Shown here: piece by piece, positions 24,804-36,674 of the stretch
Layout: each line of letters opens with the position of its first letter
Numbering within the stretch: position 1 is the first letter of the stretch
Assembly: GCA_033807695.1 (NCBI GenBank)
Contig: CM066302.1
Location: 1,488,001 to 1,552,000, forward strand
DNA: 64,000 nt
Direction of reading: 5' to 3'
DNA from: Daedaleopsis sinensis
Lineage: Eukaryota; Basidiomycota; Agaricomycetes; Polyporales; Polyporaceae
The notes under the pieces: generated by a model
Told to the model about the DNA's origin: nothing
Database searches by the model: none
The model's input: only the letters and a program-made list of their open reading frames with translations
Made by a program: the position numbers and the translations under genes

Positions 24804-27800
24804 CCTGGCCACGTAGCAGGACCGTTAGGAGGGCGTGCTGAAAGCTACATATATGCGAAGAATTCGAAGAACTCGAAGAACTCGAAGAGCAAGTACTGAT
24901 CTCGGCCATCGCCATCGCCTGCTCCCAGCTCCCAGCTCCCAGCTCCCTCGCTTCGCGGCGGCACATGCTCGCCACGGGCCCCCAGCGTACCGCAGTAGGC
25001 GGTCCAGCGTGCTGTGGCTACTTGCAGTTTGCAGGCTGAAGCGACGGCAGTTCAGGACAGCCAATTGAAGAGTGGCGGGAAGTGTGAAATGTCAAATGTC
25101 AAATGTACGTTTATCGTCGCGGTGCGTGTCCGCTTCTCAGTGCTTCGTGTACTTACAAGTTACAAGTTACAGGGTTCCGCCGCTTGGCTACCGGAGCGGG
25201 GGTCGGACGCGGACGCGGACGCGAGACCGTGCCAGCTAAGTAAGTATTCTCACTCACCCACTCGTTTGAGTGCGAGCGTTGTGCCACTGGCACTTACTGG
25301 TTCGACTTCGACTTCCGAGCATGATGCATGATGCATGAACGGCTGCTCGGGCTGGGGTGCATCGGGACACGGCAGCGCTCCCGGCTCTGCGCACGCCCAA
25401 ACTGGGACTGAGTACTGAGTACTGGGAGAGCGTGCGCATGTAAGTACTACTCCGAGGAGTCGGAGTCGGACGCGCGTGCGCAGACCCGGAAGGACGTCGA
25501 CTGTGCGAAGCGCGGCAGCGACGCCGATTCTGTTTCTGTTTCTGTGCTTCGGCGGGCACTCGGACTCGGAGGAGCCTCGTCACTGCTGTGGAATCTGGAT
25601 GTACTTACGGTATACGGCTGGGAAGGCAGAACGCATTGCGCAATGCGCATCGCTCGTACCGGATCCCGTGCGACCTCTGCCCTGTTCCTCTTTCGCATCA
25701 TGACGAACACTTGAAGTTTAACGCCAGCAGCCGGTGAAGGCACCGCGTCCGCCGTATGCGTATGCGCATGCGCGATCGGATTCGTACGTCGACGGGCGCA
25801 GCGTGCAGCAGCAGCTGCAGTACTGGATCCAACGACAACTTCCAGGCGACGTGCGCCGTACATGTACGTGTACGTGTACGCTGGTGCCCTCCGCCCTCTG
25901 TCCTCCGCCCTCCGTCCTGCATTCTCCGCCCCCGCGCTCCGTGCGTTCGTGTGTTCTTCCGCGATGGTTATGCACGCACACACACGCTCTGGGCTACTAG
26001 TAACTCTGGGAAAGGTTCAGTATGGACGCGGCCCCTGAATGTCAACCTGCGGACCGCGCAGGCCCGGCGGGCTGGCGGGAGCGCCCCGACTCGACTCGGA
26101 TGCGCGGGCGGCGCGCGGACCCCCTGCAACAAGCCCAGCTGCAAGCAGCCATAGGGGTCGCCCGCTGCGCACTCTGACACATACTAGCACATACTGACAC
26201 CTGCGCAGTGAGATTAATGCACTCGCGTGAAACACCCGCGTGTCTGGCTGCAGTGCTGGTGCTGGACCCCGTCTCAGCCGGGACGTCAGGTTACCAGCTG
26301 CAGCGAGTCAGGACTCAGGCCTCAGGACTCAGCGACCCTCGGCTCGCGCGTGCGTGCGCCGGCGATTGCAGGTTGCAAGGCTTCGCCCTTCGACAGCTCC
26401 TCTTTCACTTCGCGAATCGCCTGCGCGTCGTCACTGTAATGACGCCCAGGGTGCGCTGTGGCGCGGTGGAGGAGGAGGACTGAGGATGTACATACAGATG
26501 CATTACGTGCCACACGCGGAAGAGCGTAGGTGCATCGCCCCCTCGGACTCGAACTCGCTGCCACGCGCACGTTTGGGGAAGCCTATGCCACGCGTGCGCT
26601 TCGGAATCGGCCTGCAGCTGGCCACCTGCTCACGCCGTGCGCGTGCTCGATATCGATCGCGACATTGACAGGACTTGTCACTGTCACTGTCACTGGTAGA
26701 ACTCGAACAGGATCGATCGGGCGTGCGCCGTGGACGGGGAGCGGACTCCGGCTCCTAGGCCTCCTTTGAGAGTCGCGCGTGCACATGCGCGTGCGCTGCC
26801 ACCCCAGACTTTGACCTCTGACCTTGTACCCGAGCTCCGCTCCCCCACTCGTCGAGGCGTGGCCTGGCCATTCAGCGAATTCAATATCGGACGTGCGCGT
26901 GAAGGTCGAGGATGTTGTCAATTTGCTGCAGCTGTGCTGTCAGGTAGCCTGTGAGATGCCTGGGGAAGGTTGTCGGATTGTCGAAAGTCCGGGTGGGCTG
27001 TGAGATGAGTCTATGTTCAGCACGGATGTTGGTCGCATTCGAGGGTGTGTTTGTCTGTTCTCCCAAGGTCCTGTTGGCTTTCTAACCCTGCGGCAAGCTG
27101 TTCGCAATCTGACCATTCTAAGCATGCATACGCAGTTTTCGTAACACGCTCGAAGCGCGATCTGTTCAACCAGGTCCCGCGCATGCGAGTCATCCAACCT
27201 TCGAAGACAGCACAGATCGCAGTACCCATCACCGCGTGCCACGAATGTCGCGAAGCGTCGGAAGAAGCGGCCGAGGGTGTCTTCAGAGCGCTGTTGGGGT
27301 GGTCAATGTCGCGTATGTTCTCGCGTTTTCCGAACTCTAAGCTGACGTCAGAGCCTCCAATACTAGTGCTGCGTACCTATCTGCACCTCCGACTTTTCGA
27401 CGAGGAATGTGGTTCCCGAAATGGCGCTCCGGGCATCACGATCCGACGAAGCTGTTGGTCAGTCAGTGCATCTCGCACACAGCTCAGCCTCTCGCAGAAT
27501 CGAGCACACCGGACGAATAGGCACGTTCGCAGTACACCCCCATCTGCATGCAGCGCCGCCGTGCGTCCGCACAACCTACCTTCGCGGCAGAAGACTATCA
27601 GTCTGCGGTCCCTGGAGTCTGTGGAAAAAAGCCACTGGTCCGGGGGCAACCGTGAACTACCCAGAGCATGACGTCACCCTCGTTATGTCGCAGCACAGGT
27701 GCTTACCGACTCTACAGATACCGGCACCCTGGGGCCTTGCTTCGCGTCGGACGTCCCGTCCTGCGCGCGGTCATCCTGGTCATAGTAGTGCGCAGCCCGC

Positions 27801-28054
27801 GGGTCATCCTGGTCATCCTGGTCGTAAGTAGTGCGCAGCCCGCAAATCGCACGTCGCGCATCGACGTCCGTACCGCCCCCGCCCATCGGAACATCGTGCG
27901 AGCCGACCGCGGACCCCCGAGCGTGCTGCCTCGATGCCGCCTTCCTGTGTCCGTATCCGTGTCCGTGTCCGCGTGCGTGCTCGTGTTCGTGTTCCTGGGA
28001 GCGCAGGGGGCGGTGGGGCGGGAATGCAGGCTCGAGCCAGAAGCGTTCGCATGG

Positions 28055-28087
28055 GACACGGCCACGGCCACGACCACGGCCACGGCC
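28055..28087 (+). repeat. GGCCAC hexamer repeat
   Basis: Tandem GGCCAC/CGACCA units, about 33 bases. A nearly identical array of about 28 bases occurs at 35225-35252. Confidence 0.75.
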
Positions 28088-29550
28088 AAGGCAAGCTGGC
28101 AGCTCGGTCTCCACGCTCGGTCTTCGCGGCGTCACGGTGCGCCCTCCTTCTCCCTCTCCCTCTCCCGGCCACGCCCCATATCGGGGCTGCTTCGGACGCA
28201 GGGGCCTGGCGATGTCGACTCGGATGGCCCCCCCGTCACCCGCACGCGTCATTGCCCGTCTCGGTGTACCGTGTGCGGACAGGGCCCGGGCTTCTAGCTG
28301 CTTACCATTGCAGGGCTCGTGCGACGACGACGCGCCCGGCGGCTCTCACACCCTCTATGTCCGACGAGGCCCGTCGCGCTTCTCGCTCGCAGGCGAAGGG
28401 GACGTGCCACAGTCCACTGGAGCAGGACTGTCCCCGCTGGCTGCGGCGTTGGCGGCCCCAGGCTGGCGCACATTCGTGCATTTGCGCGGTCCCTGGACTT
28501 GGACCGACGGACGGCGTCCCACGACCATATACATGAGACGCCCCGACGCAGATCCATCATCCATCATCCTGGCCGGGGTCGCCATCTGTGTGACTGTGGC
28601 GGGACGGGACAGTGCCTGCTGCTCGTCTGGGGGCGACGTTGATCTGTGTCACGTCGGTCGTGGCTAGCGCCTCTAAGGCCTCCTGGGTCGCGCGACGTGT
28701 CGACGGTCGCGCCGCTGTCGAGCTGTTGAGCAAGCAGGCTTGTAAGTGGGCCCGACGGCGGGATCGTGACGCCGATCTGCGCGCCCGCGCCCAGATCTCA
28801 CGTCCTGCTTCGCGCTGGCACGGAGCGTCACGGTGTGCATGACGGCGTCCGTGGTACGCTGGCTTGATGCGTGATGCATTGATGCATGGTGCGTATTGCT
28901 CGTCGGCCGCTGTGCATGCATGCAAATAGACGTAGCAGCAGTTCGTCGTCGTCGTCGTCTTCGTCTTCGTAGTCGACGTTCGCTCAGAAGCGCGACCCTT
29001 GAAGATGGGAACAATGTCGCATCAGCCGTGTCTGACGCGGTTCGCAACGGTGCATGCACGTACGTATGAGCCTGTGTGTTGCGGACGGATGTCATGGTCG
29101 TCCGGGGACCCTGGCATCGCCCCTCAATCAAGACCGAGCTCGAAGACACAATTCACCGGCGGACGTGCCTTCCCGCTGCTCACTGTGCGCGCCCGCGCGT
29201 TCGCTTGGGCCCCGGTGTCCATACACGAGTGCGGAAGTCGCCGGCTCGTGGGAGCACGGGCCGCTGCCTCAGGCTCGCTCGGGCATGTTTGCTGTCCAGC
29301 CGCTGCCAGCAGCCTGTACGACACTGGCACTGCGCTGTTGTGACGTGAGGGTCTCGCACGGCGGGCTCGTCGGCTACGGCTCGCGGCAACGGAGACGGAT
29401 GACGGCACTCGCTTTGGGCTATGGGCGCGGGGTCGGAGGTCGGCGGCCTGTCAATGGTCAATGCCAGCGAGTGCAACGTGCGGTGCGCGAGGCTCGCAGT
29501 ACTTGCCTTGAGTGCAGATGACTTGGACATATGACTGCAGGGCGCACGTC

Positions 29551-32500
29551 CATCCTTGTTCCGCCTGTGTTTGCGACTCATCGCTGTCCTAGTCCTAGTC
29601 ATAGGGCACTTCGGCGAAGAGGGGTCGCTTGCAGGGGAGGGAGGAATTGGGAAAGGCAAGAACTGTAACAAGATGTGGACAAGTGGCCGGGTGCCGCGCT
29701 CGCAGACCGCATACCACACATCAGCGATTGTCGCCATTTGCGAGGGCCTCATGGTCTATAACCACGACCCGCCGTTCTCATACCGCCTTCCTGTGCAAGA
29801 TGAGTATACGCTCTGATCAATTGCTGTCGTATTCGTAACGATAGAGGCCACTTACTCGTCTGTCTTTGATGTGCTCTTACAGGCACTTGCTGGCATTGGC
29901 GTCTCGAGCATCAAGCGTCTCGAGTACCTTGAGCGCGACAATCCTGAGAAGACGAGTCACATTCTATCAGCATTCTATCCTGCCCCTCCCAGTCCAGCGA
30001 CAATGGGAAATTATGAAGGCATACTTACGCGGCGTCCGCCCAGGAGCAGGAACATGCCACGCGTGACGCTTCGCTGCCGCTCTCACAGACCTTCTCCTTC
30101 TCCCCCGCCGGCATGGTGGTCGTGCGCTGCATACCCGAGTTATCAGTCGTTCTCCCACTTCCTTGCCCTTCTCAATTCTATGCGGGGGGACTGCCCTGCC
30201 TGTATCATGGCGGGCGCGATCCTGGTCCCTCTTGTAGCGTTACGCACCAGCTCGCCCCGTTTGCACGTGTGCGGAGTTCTGATCTGTCGAGCGGCGTCGG
30301 GTGTCCACAGAGGATGCGCTCTATGGCCGAATTTCCGTCATCGGGTGGCTAGGGGCAGCGAGGATGTGGATGTGGGTCCGACTCGTGGTCACAGGTTCGT
30401 GCTCCCGTTCGTAAACATCTTCATGTGGCTGACTGCGCGGCAGAGGCCCGGACCAGTATGACATGTTGGTGTGGAGAATGCAGCGCGTTTGGGAGCGAAT
30501 TGCACGACCCTAACTGGAGCTGGAACAGAGCCGACGCGATGTTAGAGCTGCGCTATGTCAAGCACGCACTGAGTGTTCGACATGTTCCCTAGGATTCCAC
30601 ATATTCTCCCGCCCTGGGTGGTCCCGTCAACGTCGGTCGAACGTCCATGTCGTACCACTGGAGTCTTCTCGGCAGTAGGGGTCCCTCCATTCCTTATGCA
30701 GGCTGGTATTGTCCTCCGCGCCACCGCCGGCGATATGTTCTACGACGCACGCGCCCGAGGGGCGCTTCGAACTCTCGCGGAGGTTTTGTTGTGTTCGGCA
30801 TCTTCTAGATTATGCGATCAGACTTTGCGCCTTCGACGAGAAACGAAGCCTTGCCATATATATGTGTGCTATCAAGCACGCTGCACTTGCAATCAACATT
30901 GCAATCAAGCCGTCTCCAGGCGCGCGCGGAGGCTCTCTCGCCTTGGCCGCTCTGAGCTCGACCTCTCACTTCCATCCGACCCTGCACGAGGCTTGACAGA
31001 TCTGCGGGTGACGCTGGTGAGTGGTGCCAGAGAGACGGGCTGACCGCAGACTCGAGCAGCGAGGCCACTATAGCCCGCACAGTGCACCTGTGATCTGAAT
31101 CAACCGCGTCCGCGTCGGCTCGCGACCGTCACGGACTGGGATCAACACGCTGTCCTCGCTCGCACATGCTGGATGCATACGCACCCATCAGCTGCTCCCG
31201 GCGTGGGGTCGCATATCCACCACACGCTTCGCCGGCTTCCTCAGATGGCTGGATGACTCTTTGGCGCAGCTCCGTTTGGCCACGACGGTCGTGCATTCGG
31301 TGGATCCTGGGCTCTGGGCAATATCCTGTGACTGTTCCTATGTGCGTAGGATAGAGTCAGCATGAGTGCCAAATGCAACGCGAAGTAAGCAGGATGCCGT
31401 CGAGTTTGAGATCCGGATTCCGGCCAGAATGAGCACCTAGAATTGGGTTTGTCGGCCGCACGGATTGGAGCTCCGACCGGCATGCCGCCGGCGCCGTCGG
31501 AGGCGCATTGGATGGGCGCCTCGTTTGCTTCCGTTCGATATGCTCCGAGTGCGAACGGCAGGGCTCGTCCTGGCTAAGTTCGCGGCACGAAACTCTGAAA
31601 ATTTCGTCCGACGTCGGGCCTTCTTCAACCTCATCTCAATGCTGTCAACGAGTCGCACACATTCGAAAAAAACTGCACGCCGAGTGCACAGTGGCTGGGC
31701 AGCGGCTGAGGTACGAACTCCCGCTAGCTCCTCTCCCGGAGCCCACCAGTCGCATCATTAACCATTGCTTGTGCCGGGACAGTGGCTGTCGATAGTTTGC
31801 TGACACTTTTTGGGACCTAGGTCGGTCCAACGCTGGCCGCGACGCCGTGTCGAGCGATGTCGATGACTCCCTGCCGGACTGTGCTCGAGGGACGCGTAAG
31901 TGCATCGTGCGTGGCGAACGAAAGTCCGTCCTTGTTCCGTGCGAGCAATGCGCATGAGCCGACTTTTCCTCCGTTGGAATTTTGACTCCCGTTGAGTCGG
32001 AAGACGGAGACGGCGCAAGATACACCGTCGCCTGAATCTTGCGCGACACTGCGGCAGATAACCTAACCCCGGAATGCTGTGCGACATTGTGCCAAGGTTG
32101 AGGGAGCAGTGTCAGTATGGCGTTGACATTGATTCCGTGGCCAATCATACAGTCTTCGGGCGGGGTAAGCAGGCTGTATGGTTTACACGCTATTATACCG
32201 GGCCTTCCAAGTCAGGCTGACAAAAGGTATGGTTCCTAACACGGGTCACTGCTTCGCGAGACTGATCATTTTGCTAGCATCTCGCCGGGCTCTGAACTCA
32301 GTGCCATACCACTGCGGCAAATCGTGCTGCACTAGCTGCTCATGGTTCGTGTCTTCGACGGCATCCTCAAGTACCTACGGTAGGGTTGCTCTCCTTCTCA
32401 GAAGTCATGCTGCAGTCGAGCTGAGAAGGCACTCATAGCGTCTATTTTCGCACCCTGTTCCACCATGCACCCCAGGATGGTGTCCACCTAGAGCGTCAAC

Positions 32501-35500
32501 TAGTCTTGGTGGTCGCCCAAGAATGGAGACCATGCCTTTTGCGCGTCCCCTTTGAACTTCTTGAACGTTACGCGCGCGCTTAACTTGTTGAACGCAGACG
32601 CTGTTACCTTGGCGCTCCAGATTTGGATCGGATCGTGAATGGACAGTCGGCGGTCCCGCATTGTGTTCATCGATGGACATCGTGTCGGACATCTTCGCCC
32701 TCGACGCCAGCCATCCGTTTGCGGTATGCATGTATCAGATACTCCCGCCACACCGACCACAGCGGGATTCCCATACTGAACACATTCGGCCTAGGTGACT
32801 CCCGCCGCCGCTAGAACATGCCCGGCCCACCATCATGAACCGGTCCGAACATGTCCCCCTTGGCTCGTCGGGCGGTCTCCCAGTCCACCCGTTATCGTCG
32901 ACCGCTGGACGGCCGTGGCGGCTGTCGCGCCTACGCATCAATCAGAAGGCGTTCGTCCAGTGACCTCTGTACTCCGACGAACTGTGTGGCCCCAGACGGC
33001 ACGCTCGCACGTCTGAGTACGAGACCAGCTCGCACGCTGGCTGCTTCGCGTTCTCAGCGGTCATAGATACGCAGTTGCGCAGTGGTCGGACGAACCCCGT
33101 ACGGACCCATCATGCTTAACTCAGACTTCGCTGTCCTCACCGCGATGACGCGATGCGCATGCCACTGTCACAGGCTCTCACTGACGACAGACCTTGGCTA
33201 TGCTCGAACTTTGTCGTTCATGAACGCAAACGCGCACGGCCCCCATCCTCCCGGCGTCTGTGACGTCATATCGTGCATGCTGAGAACAGACATTGGCGAA
33301 ACCAGGCCTCGGTACTGTCTTGTCGATTGTACTCAGATAGTCGTATGGGACCTGGTGCGTACCTCAAATCTGTCATATGAAAGGTTCGGCCGTTCTGGAC
33401 CACATGCTCTCGCTGATCTTCTTCCCCGAGATTGTTACGATCGGTGCGACTGATCAATGGGCAGCAGCAACTTGGGTCATCGGGCCGTCGAGTCTGCTCG
33501 CTCCAAGCCGCGATCCCGACAGCGTCATCCATCTTCCCTGTCGGACTTGCACCCATGCTGCTCAGTGGCGTCGATGATGAGGGAGGAGCAACTGGGAAGC
33601 ATCGCAGTAAGTATCTTGACCCCATCTCGTATATGGGCGACTGTTTAACTGACATGCTCCAGAGAAGCGCTGGAGACGTCACCGCGAACGTTACACGGGC
33701 GGAGAGTGAGACCTATCCTCACAGTATCGAAAGATCGTCAACTGATAGTTTGCACAGCGAGTACTCTGACAGCTGAAATACACCTCCCACGTCATGTCAG
33801 GTTCAGTTGGTCGCGCGCACGTTTGCGCGGCCCGCAACCAGTCCGGCCCGGGATTGAACAGGATTGAACCACACAACACAACTTCTCAGCAAGAGAACGA
33901 GCGGACGAGGAAGACGGGATCTGGATACCAAGACACTCTGCAGGCACATGATTCGCAAACGGCCGATGCTACTGGACTCTAGCCAGTGAGCACGGGCGCC
34001 GGCACTTCCGTCTCTTGCTTTATGTGAAACGCCACTCGGCAACGATCTCTGTACGCCTCCGATATCCATCTCAGCCTTGGCGAGTTCTCCCGCGAGTGGA
34101 TCTATCGGCTGTGGACTGCTTCCAGGATATACGTATGGAGGTCTAGACTATTTGGATCACCGCTCAGCCCGCCGTTCCATCGCCCGCTTCCGCAGGTCTG
34201 CCTTGCTTTATCGCATGACGACACGGGTTCTTCGGTCGAGACAACCACAATCTTCGATGGCGACGACTTCGAGTGGCACATCGACGCACACGCATGCGCC
34301 GCAATCCAGGAGCCCCGACTCCGAGACAATCGATATGATGAATGGCGCGAGGACTCCTGCCTATAGAGGCATTTCTCCGTTCACCAAGGATCCACCAAGC
34401 GACGTCGACTCATGGGACCTCGGGCTAGGACCGCCTATACCCGTGTGTGTGGTTGGCTGCATCTGCTCAGTGCTGTGTAGACGTATGTGGATGATCATCA
34501 AATGAAAACACACACAAGCTTGTCGGGTCCCAGATATCAAGTATTGCGTGGGTGCTCGTGGATGCGCTGCGGGATCGGCCTGGTATATTTGGGTGCCCTC
34601 CGTCGTTGTGGTGAGGGCAATCCAGGGGGTACTAGGAAATGGAAGAACGTCGAAGCGCCTTGTATGTGAGCGTTGTAAGTTTGATGCGCTCTTGTTCTGG
34701 AGTTGGTATAGGTTGGCTCGTGTACGGTGTACCTGCAGCTCTTACCCCATTGAGCTTCGGAATGATCATAATGCCATTTCATGTATGGCGAGCGGGCGTG
34801 CATGCATCCTTAGCCTAGATCTAGACCTCGGCGATGACAAACGCACTGGCGGCCCTAGAGGGAAGTATGAAGGGGGTAGCTGTTATGTCGTGGGTGGCTC
34901 AGAGCCTCGTGCTCCGAGAAAGAACGCTTCTAGAGATAGCCTGAAAGTCCGCAGCGCTTCTCGCGCAAGCTCCCTGAGTAATCCACACGAGGGCTGCAAT
35001 AAACACGGCGGGCCTGCGGAGAGCCGCCGGTCCCCGGGACTGGACTAGACAAGTGCAGCATCCCGGTGCGAGGTAGCACGGGAGCGCGAGGCGGACGGAG
35101 GTCCATGGCCAGCAGATACGCCGCGATATCCGTGCCAGAGTGAGAAGGACCCACAACCGGCGGTTCTCCGTGCACACCCTTGCATCTTCGAATTCGGACT
35201 CGGAGCAGCGGGCCTGGCCAGCTGTCCACGGCCACGGCCACGACCACGGCCCTATGATCAGCACATGCCGCAGGGGGTGCTCCCCTCGGACGCCAATCGA
35301 CCGCTGAGCGGCTGAATGCGCGGAGCGACGGAGAAGGACTGCATATGTATACGCCGTTCGTTCATGAGTGCGGTGGCCGGATGCGTGCGTGCGTGCGTGC
35401 GCGTGTGCGTAGCCGGCTCACGAGTCGACGCGGCGAGCGCGCTCGCCGCGGGTGTTGATCGTGCGCTTCTTGACAGCCCTCGGTGCGCGATGTTCATATA

Positions 35501-36674
35501 ATAGCGTTCCATGCCACGACTGCAGGGTTCCAGGGTCGCAGTGCCTCCTATGGCCCGTCGGCATCGCATCCGCGCCCTGACTCCTGCAAGCTTAAGGGCC
35601 GCATCACGAACAGAGTGCTGCAGGCTGTTCAACGTTCATTGCTCGCGTGGCCGGGGAACATGCGGGGCTCGATTCCTGCACCCAGCTCGCGCCAACGCTT
35701 CCTCGCGCGTGGTCGACGCTTCGCTCAGGGTGCTGGTGCCGAGGTCCGGGCCAATACGCGGTGACCACGGTGCGTCGAGGCGCACAAAGTACTCACCCCG
35801 AAACCCTAGCAGCGACCAGCGGGACGCTGATCGCGGAACGTGTCGGAGCTGCGTCCGAGAGGCCAAACAATGCCGCGATGTCTTTGTGCGACAGTTCGCT
35901 GGTGCTAGGAAGCCTGGGAGTAGGGTGAGTGCTGATTGACGCAAACTGCAGCGTGTCGCCTGCGCACGCCCAGTCAAAGTTGCACAAGCGACTGTAGATC
36001 GCCTTCAGGGCAGACATCCCCTTACGCACCCTCGGACCCTGGTTTCGCGAGGGTGACGCGATGCAGCAAGTAGGCAATGGTGCTCACACACTAACCCTAC
36101 GCGACTGCCGAGACACATGCCGGCGCAGTCCGGAAACGGCCCGGGGATACGATGTGTGTGTTCGCCCGCGAACCTGTCTTGTCAGAACCGGAAGATAGCT
36201 CTTATCCTCTGTCGCGGATCGCAGAGATTGAACCTCGGCTGGCGGAAGACGTGGTGGCGGAGCGGGTGCGAGCGAGAAGACATCGGGCTCCCTCGAAATC
36301 CGTTCCGAGCGCACGAGAACGGCCTTTGATGCGCACGGAGAAGGTCCCATCCGAACGCACAAAGTCCCCGAAGGCACCACCGAACGGGTCTAGTAGACCG
36401 GGATGCATTAGCTCCGCCAATCGCAGCGGGGTCTCTGATTGGGGACGGACCCTCTTTGTCCTGATTGGCCTGCAGATATGGCGATATGCCCCAGCCGTGT
36501 CGTCTGGACCTCGGAGCACTGAAGGCACGTTTGTCACGGCTTGTATTTCTTGCGCTGCGCCGACGTCGTTCACTATCACGAAAGCGATGCATCGTGAGAT
36601 GCGCGGCGCGGATGTGCATTGTATGCGAGGCGACGGAACATGCGGGGTAGAGTGTGTACGGCCGGCGTTCAACC
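29551..36674. other. 7 kb with only faint coding traces
   Basis: No gene could be assembled. Two stretches read like natural protein: 29673-29816 on the plus strand (TSGRVPRSQTAYHTSAIVAI, GLMVYNHDPPFSYRLPVQDE), then, after a CAG acceptor, about 29882-30019 (LAGIGVSSIKRLEYLERDN). Another is 33377-33580 (VLDHMLSLIFFPEIVTIGAT). They lack convincing partners and no family is recognised, so they may be exons of an untraceable gene or relics. GTGC tetramers lie at 35382-35402 and GGCCAC units at 35225-35252. Confidence 0.4.
35225..35252 (+). repeat. GGCCAC hexamer repeat, second site
   Basis: Shares about 25 consecutive bases with the array at 28055-28087, 7 kb away, in the same orientation. Confidence 0.7.

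Larger units (their letters stand above)
22329..29550. other. 7 kb gene-free, GC-rich simple-sequence region
   Basis: Upstream of cyclin copy A. Long open frames (for example 23631-24359 and 27831-28667 on the plus strand) are by-products of GC-rich hexamer repeats: they are dominated by Arg, Pro, Ser and Cys and have no motif. Visible repeats include GA dinucleotides at 24524-24561, GAGTCC hexamers at 24765-24803, CAGCTCC units near 24920-24947, ATGCAT-based units near 25318-25338 and 28861-28888, and GGCCAC hexamers at 28055-28087. GTAAGTA/TACTTAC heptamers recur on both strands. Confidence 0.5.

Noticed and set aside
27831..28667. Long plus-strand frame of 278 residues
   Set aside because: Composition is driven by GC-rich hexamer repeats; equally long frames run on the opposite strand, and no motif is present.
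29673..30019. Possible helicase helix-hairpin-helix relic (LAGIGVSSIKRLEYLERDN)
   Set aside because: Resembles the Sec63-like region of MER3/HFM1 helicases only loosely, and no helicase core could be found upstream.
34077..34505. Plus-strand frame of 142 residues
   Set aside because: Ser/Thr-rich and motif-free, with no convincing splice structure; kept only as non-coding sequence.
11018..36674. Transposon or retroelement origin of the gene-poor block
   Set aside because: No reverse transcriptase, integrase, transposase, long terminal repeat or target-site duplication was visible in any frame.
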